From NCBI RefSeq assembly GCF_020463795.1, contig NZ_CP080025.1, positions 5,622,501-5,686,500 of the forward strand: 64,000 nucleotides of DNA, given 5' to 3'. Positions 28,958-35,764 of the stretch are shown one piece after another (the first letter of the stretch is position 1; each line of letters opens with the position of its first letter). The position numbers were made by a program, and so were the translations under genes. Source of the DNA: Echinicola marina. Its GTDB lineage: Bacteria; Bacteroidota; Bacteroidia; Cytophagales; Cyclobacteriaceae. The notes beneath the pieces are model-generated. The model had not been told where the DNA came from and made no database searches. It worked only from the letters and a program-made list of their open reading frames with translations.

Positions 28958-29563
28958 TTGAATTTTTTAGCACATGCATATCTTTCATTTGATCATCCAA
29001 AGGTGCTTTTGGGCAACTTTATTGGTGATTTTGTCCGGGGGAATTTAGAAGAACAATTCGAACCTGGAATAGTCATTGGCATCAAGTTACATAGGGCAAT
29101 AGATGATTTTACTGACAGTCACCCTATGGTCAAAGAAGCCCAAGAACTCCTGAAACCCCACTATAAAAGATACTCACTGGTCATAACCGATGTATATTTC
29201 GACTATTTTTTGAGCAAATACTGGAAAGACTATGATGACAGAAGCATCGAAAAATTTGCTGATGAAGTGTATAGTACCATAGAAAAAAACGACCACCTTC
29301 TCCCGCAAAACTTCATGTATTTATTTCATTATATGAAAAAAGACAATTGGCTGGTGGCTTATGGCACTATTGAAGGAATGAAAGCCTCCCTAACGGGCAT
29401 TTCCAAACACACGAAATTTGACTCTAAAATGGAAACCGCACACCTGTTTTTAAAAGAAAACGAAGCAAAGCTTAAGACCTATTTTGATGCTTTCTTTCCT
29501 GATTTGGTTAAATTTGCCAAAGGAAAACTTGATGAGCTATTAAAAGATTATGATTCAGTGTAA
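28958..29563 (+). CDS. acpH: Acyl carrier protein phosphodiesterase (AcpH family)
   Basis: Removes the 4'-phosphopantetheine arm from holo-ACP, belonging to a DUF479/HD-like family. The start MNFLAHAYLSFDHPKVLLGN matches AcpH proteins, with GDFVRG and GIKLHRAIDDFTDSHP carrying the putative metal-binding Asp/His residues, and DVYFDYFLSKYW later. The TTG at 28958 is the start because the family begins MNFLAH at that codon. 201 residues, usual size. The next gene overlaps it by 14 bases, indicating an operon. Confidence 0.88.
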   Translation: MNFLAHAYLSFDHPKVLLGNFIGDFVRGNLEEQFEPGIVIGIKLHRAIDDFTDSHPMVKEAQELLKPHYKRYSLVITDVYFDYFLSKYWKDYDDRSIEKFADEVYSTIEKNDHLLPQNFMYLFHYMKKDNWLVAYGTIEGMKASLTGISKHTKFDSKMETAHLFLKENEAKLKTYFDAFFPDLVKFAKGKLDELLKDYDSV

Positions 29564-29999
29564 ACCAAAAAGAGCTACTTATATATCATTAAGCGCCATA
29601 GTGGTCATATTAATTTCAGGGCTCAGTTATATTCTTAATGACTTCAGCACTTCTAGGTCCTATGGATTATTTTTCTATTTGATCAGTGCAGCCCTGCTCA
29701 CCGTGGTCATATTATTGATTCTCGTCAAAATGATGGCCGGCTACCGGTTTATCAACGCAGGAAAGGAAAAAATTGAAGTTAAATTACCATTAAAAGGATT
29801 TAAAAAACAATATGACTTGAACCAAGTCTTAGCTTGGCAAGAGGAAATTGTCATTACCAATAAAAAAGAGTTTAGACAAATTACCATTGCATTTGAGGAC
29901 AAAACCTCCATTAGTCTTAGCAACCATGAGCATACCTCCTATCAAGAACTCTATAAATACCTCATGAAAAAGGTCCCCAAAAAGAAAGTCAAAGCATAA
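29550..29999 (+). CDS. Small membrane protein with two transmembrane segments, PH-like
   Basis: 149 residues. Two hydrophobic segments at about 11-29 and 40-62 form a hairpin, followed by a soluble domain (about 70-140) whose alternating strands (KIEVKLPLKGFKKQYDL, EIVITNKKEFRQITIAF) resemble the bacterial PH-like domain of small YcxB/DUF-type membrane proteins. The C-terminus is very basic (KKVPKKKVKA). Function unknown. It overlaps the acpH end by 14 bases and is followed by a strong terminator. Confidence 0.65.
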   Translation: MIQCKPKRATYISLSAIVVILISGLSYILNDFSTSRSYGLFFYLISAALLTVVILLILVKMMAGYRFINAGKEKIEVKLPLKGFKKQYDLNQVLAWQEEIVITNKKEFRQITIAFEDKTSISLSNHEHTSYQELYKYLMKKVPKKKVKA

Positions 30000-30040
30000 A
30001 AAAGGCCTTCTGAGTTTAGAATCAGAAGGCCTTTTTTTTT
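29998..30040 (+). terminator. Strong terminator after acpH operon
   Basis: AAAAGGCCTTCTGA pairs with TCAGAAGGCCTTTT across a short loop (14-bp stem) and continues into T9. Confidence 0.88.
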
Positions 30041-30092
30041 GCTATCTGTGTATCTGTTATTGCACGAGTATATACGCTTCAAAACATGCTCT

Positions 30093-30119
30093 CACAAATG
30101 GCACAGATCTCACAGAAAT
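30093..30119 (+). repeat. Three degenerate 9-bp tandem units
   Basis: CACAAATGG, CACAGATCT and CACAGAAAT follow each other without spacers. CACAGAT-type runs are a common intergenic repeat theme in Bacteroidota genomes, so this may be one member of a dispersed family. Confidence 0.5.
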
Positions 30120-30265
30120 GATTGATTAAACCTGTCTATCGCTGGGTAGTTCATAAGCGTAAATCTGTCTACAGCCTTTAGCCAGGTCCGCGGTATCAAT
30201 GGGGAATACGGTTATTGCTGTAAAAACCGATAGGCATATTAATGAATGTAACATTTTTAACGGCC

Positions 30266-30331
30266 CTGTTTAACCCATATTTAACCCCTGCTTATCCCGT
30301 GTTTATCCCGTGTTTTAGCCGTGTTTCTCTT
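30266..30331 (+). repeat. 11-bp-period tandem repeat, about six units
   Basis: Consecutive units CTGTTTAACCC, ATATTTAACCC, CTGCTTATCCC, GTGTTTATCCC, GTGTTTTAGCC and GTGTTTCTCTT, an exact 11-base period with consensus near GTGTTTAWCCC. The period is not a multiple of 3 and is close to one DNA helical turn. Confidence 0.75.
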
Positions 30332-30594
30332 ATCAGAGACTTAGGGTAATCTACTCCTTAAGGCCTAGAGAAGTAAAGGAACATACCTTTCAATATTTTA
30401 ACTATAAACAGCTTACCCTCCTTTCTTTCCGTCCTCATGATAAGTCAACATTTCCTCAACTATCAAGGAGTTGGATGGCTGATTTTTTTTATAGTTGAGA
30501 TACCAAATAGTTCAGATAAGATTTTCTTTATTGCACCAGATTTCGATGAACAAAGAGGCACACTTGGGGACATACATATTTTATTTCAAATACT

Positions 30595-31647
30595 TCAATG
30601 CTTCCAGTCATATTGATCTAGGTTCTCCAGGCAGGCATTGAGCAATTCAATACTGGCGGCTATATCATCCTTATTGGCCATTTCAATCACCTGATGTAAA
30701 TGTCTGGTCGGAATAGATATCGCACCCGCTATAGCGCCCTGCTTCCCCATTCTCTGTACTCCGGCTGTGTCAGTGCCACCCGCAGTAAGTATCTCAGGCT
30801 GCCATTGGATATTTTTCTCAGTCGCTGTTTTCTTCATAAAATCCACCATTCGATAATCACAGATCGTCATGGCATCCATCACCTTAATGGCTGTCCCTTT
30901 TCCCAACTCGGTAATTTTCTCATGAGCAGATGCCCCTGGCACATCATAGGCAATGGTAGTATCCAAAGCTATTCCAAAATCCGGATCAACTCCATGGGCT
31001 GCGACATTGGCGCCTCTCAAACCTACTTCTTCCTGAACAGTAAATGTAGCATAGACATCATAAGGCGGATTCTTGATACTTTTCAGTGCTTCAATTAATA
31101 TGAATACAGCTACCCTATTATCTATTGATTTACAGTTAACGCAATTGCCCATCTCCACCAATTCTCGATCTCTGGTTACTGAATCACCAATAGCAACATA
31201 CTCTTCCACTTCCTCTTTACTCATCCCAAGATCAATAAAGTAATCAATAGTTTTGGGAAGTTTATTTCTCTCCTCAGGCGTCATTACATGAATAGGCTTA
31301 CTACCCATCACACCAATCAAATCCTTCTTACCATGAACGATCACACGCTGCGCTGTCAATGTTTTCGGGTCAAAACCTCCCAAGGTATGGAACCTCAAAA
31401 AGCCATTATCATCTATATGGGTAACAATAAAACCTATTTCATCCATATGGGCGGCCACCATAACCCTTTTTCCATCAGGATTATTCACGCCTCTTTTGAT
31501 AGCGATGACATTCCCCAAATTATCCACTTTCACCTCATCTACCAGTGGAGTAACTTGATCGATCACCAAATCCCTGATTCTTTTCTCAAAACCCGGCGCA
31601 CCGGCTATTTCACAAACTTGCTTTAAAAGTGCTGTATTTATACTCAT
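30595..31647 (-). CDS. M42-family metallo-aminopeptidase
   Basis: 350-residue cytosolic aminopeptidase (glutamyl aminopeptidase/TET-type or endoglucanase-M homologue), normally a dodecameric di-metal enzyme degrading peptides. Metal ligands and catalytic residues lie in VMVAAHMDEIGFIV (His, then Asp nearby), KSIDNRVAVFIL (bridging Asp), TVQEEVGLRGA (catalytic Glu-Glu pair) and GFALDTTIAYD-like ALDTTIAYD. A late His is seen in IPTRHLHQVIEM. The family name CelM is historical and does not imply cellulase activity. Transcribed alone; no adjacent partner. Confidence 0.93.
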   Translation of the reverse strand: MSINTALLKQVCEIAGAPGFEKRIRDLVIDQVTPLVDEVKVDNLGNVIAIKRGVNNPDGKRVMVAAHMDEIGFIVTHIDDNGFLRFHTLGGFDPKTLTAQRVIVHGKKDLIGVMGSKPIHVMTPEERNKLPKTIDYFIDLGMSKEEVEEYVAIGDSVTRDRELVEMGNCVNCKSIDNRVAVFILIEALKSIKNPPYDVYATFTVQEEVGLRGANVAAHGVDPDFGIALDTTIAYDVPGASAHEKITELGKGTAIKVMDAMTICDYRMVDFMKKTATEKNIQWQPEILTAGGTDTAGVQRMGKQGAIAGAISIPTRHLHQVIEMANKDDIAASIELLNACLENLDQYDWKH

Positions 31648-31697
31648 GTTTTTATTAGAATTAAGATGAGAAATTTAGACATTATGGTCCTAATACC

Positions 31698-31728
31698 AAA
31701 AAAGGCCATCTATTAAAATGGCCTTTCT
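31698..31728 (-). terminator. Terminator after the PurF-like gene
   Basis: AAAGGCCAT (31700-31708) pairs with ATGGCCTTT (31718-31726); on the minus strand the stem ends in TTTTTT. It lies 20 bases after the PurF-like stop. Confidence 0.8.
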
Positions 31729-31749
31729 ACAATTTATTTTCCTATACTT

Positions 31750-33633
31750 TTAATATGCCCTTACGGCCTTTCCTTCCATAAAGTTGACAAAGGATTTATT
31801 GACCACCCTCATCCCTCCGGCGGTAGGGAAATTACCCGTAAAATACCAATCACCAAGATGCTCTGGGCAGGACTTATTAAGGTTCTCTACCGTTTGATAA
31901 ATTACTTTCACCTCCGCTTTGATATGGTCGGCAGTAATGATATCTGCAATCTTATCGGATATTTCCTGAGGGGTAAATTGATTATAAACCTCTTTTACAA
32001 AATTCTCCCCTGCATTCGGCTGGTCATTGCATTTTTCATACACTTCATCCAGAATATATTGTTGACCAGTTTCCTCCAACAATTTCAAAGCCGCTCTAAA
32101 GGCAATAAATTCCTTCATCTTAGACATATCAATACCATAACAATCTGGGAATCTAATTTGAGGAGCTGAAGAAACTACAATGATCCGCTTGGGATTTAAT
32201 TTATCCAACGTGGTCAGAATGCTTTTTTCCAAAGTGGTCCCCCTTACAATACTGTCATCCAACACTACAATAGTATCCACGCCGGGTTTTATCACCTCAT
32301 AGGTAGTATCATATACATTGGCCACCATTACATCCCTGTCATTGTCATTGGTAATAAATGTCCGAAGTTTGACATCTTTATTTACCAATTTCTCCACCCT
32401 AGGACGGAAATTCAACAACTCTTCTATATCTCCCAAATGGGGCTTACCATCCAGTAGAATTTCTCTCCTTTTGACACTTAGATAATCCTCTAGGCCTTCA
32501 ATCAGTCCCAAAAAGGCAGTTTCAGCGGTATTAGGAATATATGAAAAGACAGTGTTTTTCAGATCGAAATCTATGGTTTTTAAAATTTGGGGGATGAGCG
32601 CCCTGCCTAGCTGCTTGCGCTCTCTGTAGATGTCCGGGTCCGTACCTCTGGAAAAATAAATTCTTTCGAAACTACAAGATTTCTTTTCTAAAGCAGGAAT
32701 GATCTCATGTTCTCCAAAAGATCCATCCTTATTTACGATCAAGGCATTTCCCGGTTGAATTTCCTTGATGGCGTTATAATCAATATTAAAAGCTGATTTA
32801 ATGGCCGGCTTTTCTGAAGCTATCACCACGATTTCATCATCAGCATAGTAATAGGCAGGCCTGATTCCTGAAGGGTCTCTCACCACAAAACTGGCTCCAT
32901 TTCCAATAATACCAGCCATGGCATAACCGCCATCAAAGTCCCTGCAAGACCTTCTTAAAATCCTGGCCACATCCAATTCTCTTTCAATCACCTCTGTGAT
33001 TTCATTATTGGAGTATTCCTCTTTGTACTTATTGAAGATTCTTTGGTTTTCTTCATCTACAAAGTGACCGATCTTCTCCATCACCGTTACAGTATCTGTT
33101 TTTTCCTTAGGATGCTGCCCTAATTCCACCAGCTTACCGAACAATTCCTCCACATTGGTCATATTGAAGTTTCCCGCCATGACCAAATTTCTACTCCGCC
33201 AGTTATTCTGCCTTAGGAATGGATGACAGGTCTCAATACTGTTTTCTCCATGTGTCCCATACCTCAGGTGACCTAACCAGACTTCTCCCGAAAAAGCGAC
33301 ATTGTCCTTTATCCATTGGGCATCTTTGAGTCCCTCTTCACCGCCAAGTTTCTTAGCTTTCTTGTATTTCTTGGAAACTTTGGCAAAGATGGAATTAACT
33401 GCCTGCGGGTCAATTGACCGATACCTACTGATATACCGCGTCCCTGGTTTGCTGTTGATCTTGATATTCGCAATACCTGCACCATCTTGTCCCCTGTTGA
33501 TCTGCTTTTGCATAAGGACATAAAGTCGGTTCGCTGCATACAAGGGAGTTCCGTACTTATCAATATAATATTGAAGAGGTTTGCGGAGCCTGATCATGGC
33601 AATCCCGCATTCGTGTTTGATTTGATCGCTCAT
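31750..33633 (-). CDS. Long amidophosphoribosyltransferase-like protein (PurF family)
   Basis: 627 residues, against about 470-510 for ordinary PurF. An 8-residue leader precedes the candidate N-terminal nucleophile Cys9 (HECGIAMIRL), as in PurF proteins processed from a propeptide. The Ntn glutaminase domain has INRGQDGAGIANI (RGQD 47-50), LGHLRYGTHG and GGYAMAGIIG; the phosphoribosyltransferase domain has the PRPP loop VVLDDSIVRGTT with Asp459-Asp460. Extra length comes from insertions around 80-105 and 175-225, and a C-terminal tail. In the family the enzyme makes phosphoribosylamine from PRPP and glutamine. Bacteroidota often carry this long form in addition to a canonical PurF, so its exact role is open. 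A TAACTTTG box is 30 bases upstream. Confidence 0.85.
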   Translation of the reverse strand: MSDQIKHECGIAMIRLRKPLQYYIDKYGTPLYAANRLYVLMQKQINRGQDGAGIANIKINSKPGTRYISRYRSIDPQAVNSIFAKVSKKYKKAKKLGGEEGLKDAQWIKDNVAFSGEVWLGHLRYGTHGENSIETCHPFLRQNNWRSRNLVMAGNFNMTNVEELFGKLVELGQHPKEKTDTVTVMEKIGHFVDEENQRIFNKYKEEYSNNEITEVIERELDVARILRRSCRDFDGGYAMAGIIGNGASFVVRDPSGIRPAYYYADDEIVVIASEKPAIKSAFNIDYNAIKEIQPGNALIVNKDGSFGEHEIIPALEKKSCSFERIYFSRGTDPDIYRERKQLGRALIPQILKTIDFDLKNTVFSYIPNTAETAFLGLIEGLEDYLSVKRREILLDGKPHLGDIEELLNFRPRVEKLVNKDVKLRTFITNDNDRDVMVANVYDTTYEVIKPGVDTIVVLDDSIVRGTTLEKSILTTLDKLNPKRIIVVSSAPQIRFPDCYGIDMSKMKEFIAFRAALKLLEETGQQYILDEVYEKCNDQPNAGENFVKEVYNQFTPQEISDKIADIITADHIKAEVKVIYQTVENLNKSCPEHLGDWYFTGNFPTAGGMRVVNKSFVNFMEGKAVRAY

Positions 33634-33662
33634 CGAGTGTTAGCAAGTAATATTTTAAGAAG

Positions 33663-33670
33663 CAAAGTTA
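33663..33670 (-). promoter_or_regulatory. Candidate -7 box for the PurF-like gene
   Basis: TAACTTTG on the minus strand fits TAnnTTTG; the transcript would begin about 20 bases before the ATG at 33633. No clear -33 box is seen. Confidence 0.35.
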
Positions 33671-33910
33671 CATCTTTTTTATAACTTCCCCCACATTAAC
33701 ACGGGCTTTCATAACCTTATTTCCAAAAGAAAAATTCATTTTTTCAGAATATAAATAAGTAATAAAAAAATCAGGTAAACAAAATTCTGAACCTCCATAA
33801 ATTTACCACAGTATAATTCCCACAAACATTATTATACTTCATGATAATTATAAAAAAAACAACATCATAAAACCGATCATCCCCTGCCCCCGGAACTCTT
33901 GCTAATCAAA

Positions 33911-34717
33911 TCATTCCCAAAGTGGATATTTTTCCAAACTTACCTCTTTGCCAAAAAAAAGCTTGGTCGTATTTTCAAAAGACGGCGTATAGTCAGAAAC
34001 CAAAAACCTATCCTTTCGCTTCTCTCCCGTATTCAATAGTCCGAGTGAATTTAATGCTGTAAATGTCGCCTGTGCAACCATTTCTGAACTATCAATCACT
34101 TCTACGCTTCCATCGTAAAAACTATCTATTTGCGCTTTAATTAAGGGATAATGCGTACAACCCAAAATCAATGCTTCCACCCCCCTCAGTTCTTCATCCT
34201 CCAAATAATTTTCCACGATCACCTGACTGATTTGATTATTATGAAACCCCTCTTCAATCATCGGAGCGAGTAAAGGTGTCGCCAATGAGGAAAACTGCAC
34301 TCTTTTATTGAGTGCCTCAATCTTTTGCCTGTACACGCCAGAATTAACGGTCTGCTTAGTACCAATCAGACCTACTTTTTTTCCTCCATGGTGCACAGAC
34401 ACATAGTCCACTACCGGTTCTATCACATCAAATACTTTTGCCCTTGATGCCACATATGCTTTTACCAATTCAAATGCTGCGGTAGATGCTGAATTACAAG
34501 CAATAAGAATTGCCTTACACCTCGCCCGCAACAACACATCGGCGATTTTCACAGAATAAGCTTGAATAGATGCAGTGCTTTTGTCCCCGTAAGGTAAATG
34601 CGCTGTGTCACCAAAATAAATCAGCTGTTCATTAGGCATTAGGTTCTTGACTGCCCTAGCCACTGTTAAACCACCTATACCACTATCAAAAATTCCTATC
34701 GGAGAGGACGCTTCCAT
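33911..34717 (-). CDS. murI: Glutamate racemase
   Basis: Makes D-glutamate for peptidoglycan in the cytosol. The N-terminus IGIFDSGIGGLTVARAV contains the family Asp-Ser motif. The two catalytic cysteines are in ACNSAST and LGCTHYPL, and YFGDTAHLPYGDKS is conserved. The frame extends to TTG 34741, but that codon belongs to a TATATTTG promoter box, and the ATG at 34717 (MEASSPIGIFDSG, 268 residues) fits family length. A hairpin with U tract sits about 45-85 bases upstream of the ATG and may belong to a longer leader. Confidence 0.95.
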   Translation of the reverse strand: MEASSPIGIFDSGIGGLTVARAVKNLMPNEQLIYFGDTAHLPYGDKSTASIQAYSVKIADVLLRARCKAILIACNSASTAAFELVKAYVASRAKVFDVIEPVVDYVSVHHGGKKVGLIGTKQTVNSGVYRQKIEALNKRVQFSSLATPLLAPMIEEGFHNNQISQVIVENYLEDEELRGVEALILGCTHYPLIKAQIDSFYDGSVEVIDSSEMVAQATFTALNSLGLLNTGEKRKDRFLVSDYTPSFENTTKLFFGKEVSLEKYPLWE

Positions 34718-34738
34718 ATTTTTTTCAGATTCAACTGC

Positions 34739-34746
34739 CAAATATA
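34739..34746 (-). promoter_or_regulatory. Candidate proximal -7 box for murI
   Basis: TATATTTG on the minus strand, about 22 bases before the ATG at 34717. A second TATATTTG lies at 34843-34836, upstream of the hairpin. Confidence 0.4.
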
Positions 34747-34760
34747 GTCATTCGCCACAC

Positions 34761-34801
34761 AAAAAATAAGCCCTCAAGTGCACGTACCTGAGGGCCTTTT
34801 T
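34761..34801 (-). terminator. Terminator-like hairpin upstream of murI
   Basis: GCCCTCA (34770-34776) pairs with TGAGGGC (34789-34795), with three more pairs inside after one mismatch. On the minus strand it ends in TTATTTTTT, on the plus strand in CTTTTT. No gene precedes it on either strand, so it is either a leader attenuator of murI, the end of a small RNA, or a transcription insulator between divergent genes. Confidence 0.6.
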
Positions 34802-34835
34802 GCAAGCAAAGAGTTAGTTAATTTATTATTTATCT

Positions 34836-34843
34836 CAAATATA
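34836..34843 (-). promoter_or_regulatory. Candidate distal -7 box for a murI leader or small RNA
   Basis: TATATTTG on the minus strand. Transcription from here would start near 34829 and meet the hairpin at 34795-34770 after about 35 bases, giving a product of roughly 65-70 bases if it stops there. Confidence 0.35.
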
Positions 34844-35068
34844 ATTATTTAGGACCATTGAAAAAACATTCTTTCCTTCGATTTATTGAACACAAAACCT
34901 CCTAAAAGCTAAGTCAGAACTCTACAAACTGTAGAAAAAACTCCACACCGCTCGTTTCATAAGATGTTATACAGTTACAAATAAGTTACTTTTACATCAT
35001 TTTTTGTTATTGGTCTGATATTCGTGCATTAATAATCATTGGAAATAATTTCCATATCAACAATTAAA
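34844..35068. other. Divergent intergenic region, no gene seen
   Basis: Part of the 388-base gap between murI and the small lipoprotein gene. It is AT-rich. I find only very short frames, such as a 12-codon one on the minus strand, and no tRNA-like or other RNA fold that I can name. Confidence 0.5.
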
Positions 35069-35076
35069 TACCTTTG
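35069..35076 (+). promoter_or_regulatory. Candidate -7 box for the small lipoprotein gene
   Basis: TACCTTTG fits TAnnTTTG, 30 bases before the ATG at 35106. The -33 position is weak (ATTT at 35048-35051). Confidence 0.4.
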
Positions 35077-35105
35077 GCACAAATACACCCTAACAAGTAC
35101 TTAAA

Positions 35106-35441
35106 ATGAAATTCCTAAGATTACTTATTATTCCTCTATTTCCATTAATACTAGAAGGGTGTACCAAGCAGGAAAAACTTCACCCTTCAAATAACCATGC
35201 CACTAACGTAAAATCAACGACAACACTGGCAGTTGAACTTAAGCCAATTGAAACACATGAAATACCTGCTTTAGTGACCAAAAACATCGAAGCTGATTTG
35301 ATTTTCTCCAACTTAAAATTAGTAGAAGCCAATATGCTCAAATTAAGGAGCAAAGTTTACTATGACCTTAAATTTGTAGATGACGAACAATTTGCCATTA
35401 CAGCCACCTTTGACGAACACGGAAACATCATAAGCAACTAA
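35106..35441 (+). CDS. Small lipoprotein of unknown function
   Basis: 111 residues. The signal peptide MKFLRLLIIPLFPLILEGC ends in a lipobox with Cys19, so the protein is lipid-anchored. The mature part is Thr/Ser/Lys-rich at first and ends in a short beta-type segment (LRSKVYYDLKFVDDEQFAITATFDEHGNIIS) of about 30 residues (78-108) that recalls PepSY-like or beta-lactamase-inhibitor-like small domains; this is a weak resemblance. It stands alone between murI and the NtrC-type regulator, with 323 bases to the latter, and could be a target or sensor accessory of that system, but nothing in the sequence proves it. Confidence 0.65.
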   Translation: MKFLRLLIIPLFPLILEGCTKQEKLHPSNNHATNVKSTTTLAVELKPIETHEIPALVTKNIEADLIFSNLKLVEANMLKLRSKVYYDLKFVDDEQFAITATFDEHGNIISN

Positions 35442-35764
35442 TAAATAAACACTTAACTAAAACCACTCATAAGCAAAAAGCTCACAAAACTCAATTTGCC
35501 TACTTCAAAATACATTTTCCCCCACTGGTAATAAAGCGCCTAAAAAACCACCAAAAATCTTCTATTTTTATTGATAATGACAATAATTTTATGGTTACTT
35601 TTGTAGACAACACCAAACCACAACACCCTAAAAATCAACAAATAACAACCCATCCTTGGCCTAAGAACCAGCATAAGGAGATTGATTATTAACAAATAAT
35701 CCGGAAGACCGAGCTTTATGGCATAGTTTCGGCTTATACCTGATTATTGATATAAAAGAAACCT
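35442..35764. other. Leader and promoter region of the response regulator gene
   Basis: 323 bases without a gene. It holds a candidate promoter (35571-35603), which would give an untranslated leader of about 155 bases. I see no clear terminator for the preceding lipoprotein gene. A GG/GC pair near 35655-35675 was tested as a sigma-54 site but has the wrong spacing. Confidence 0.5.
35571..35603 (+). promoter_or_regulatory. Candidate promoter of the NtrC-type regulator
   Basis: TTG at 35571-35573, 22 bases, TACTTTTG at 35596-35603 (fits TAnnTTTG). Confidence 0.4.

Larger units (their letters stand above)
30041..30594. other. 554-base gene-free region with short repeats
   Basis: No convincing gene on either strand. 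It contains three degenerate 9-base units (30093-30119), an 11-base-period tandem repeat (30266-30331) and an inverted repeat CTCAACTAT (30455-30463) / ATAGTTGAG (30491-30499) enclosing T8. A 35-codon frame at 30242-30349 runs through the 11-base repeat, but has no supporting evidence. It separates the acpH operon from the M42 peptidase gene. Confidence 0.6.

Noticed and set aside
30242-30349. 35-codon frame through the 11-bp repeat
   Set aside because: Short, formed by the repeat itself, no recognisable product; the 11-base period is not compatible with a conserved coding repeat.
35650-35680. Sigma-54 type -24/-12 promoter before the NtrC-type regulator
   Set aside because: A GG and a GC dinucleotide are present, but with 11 instead of 10 bases between them, and the rest of the consensus is lacking.
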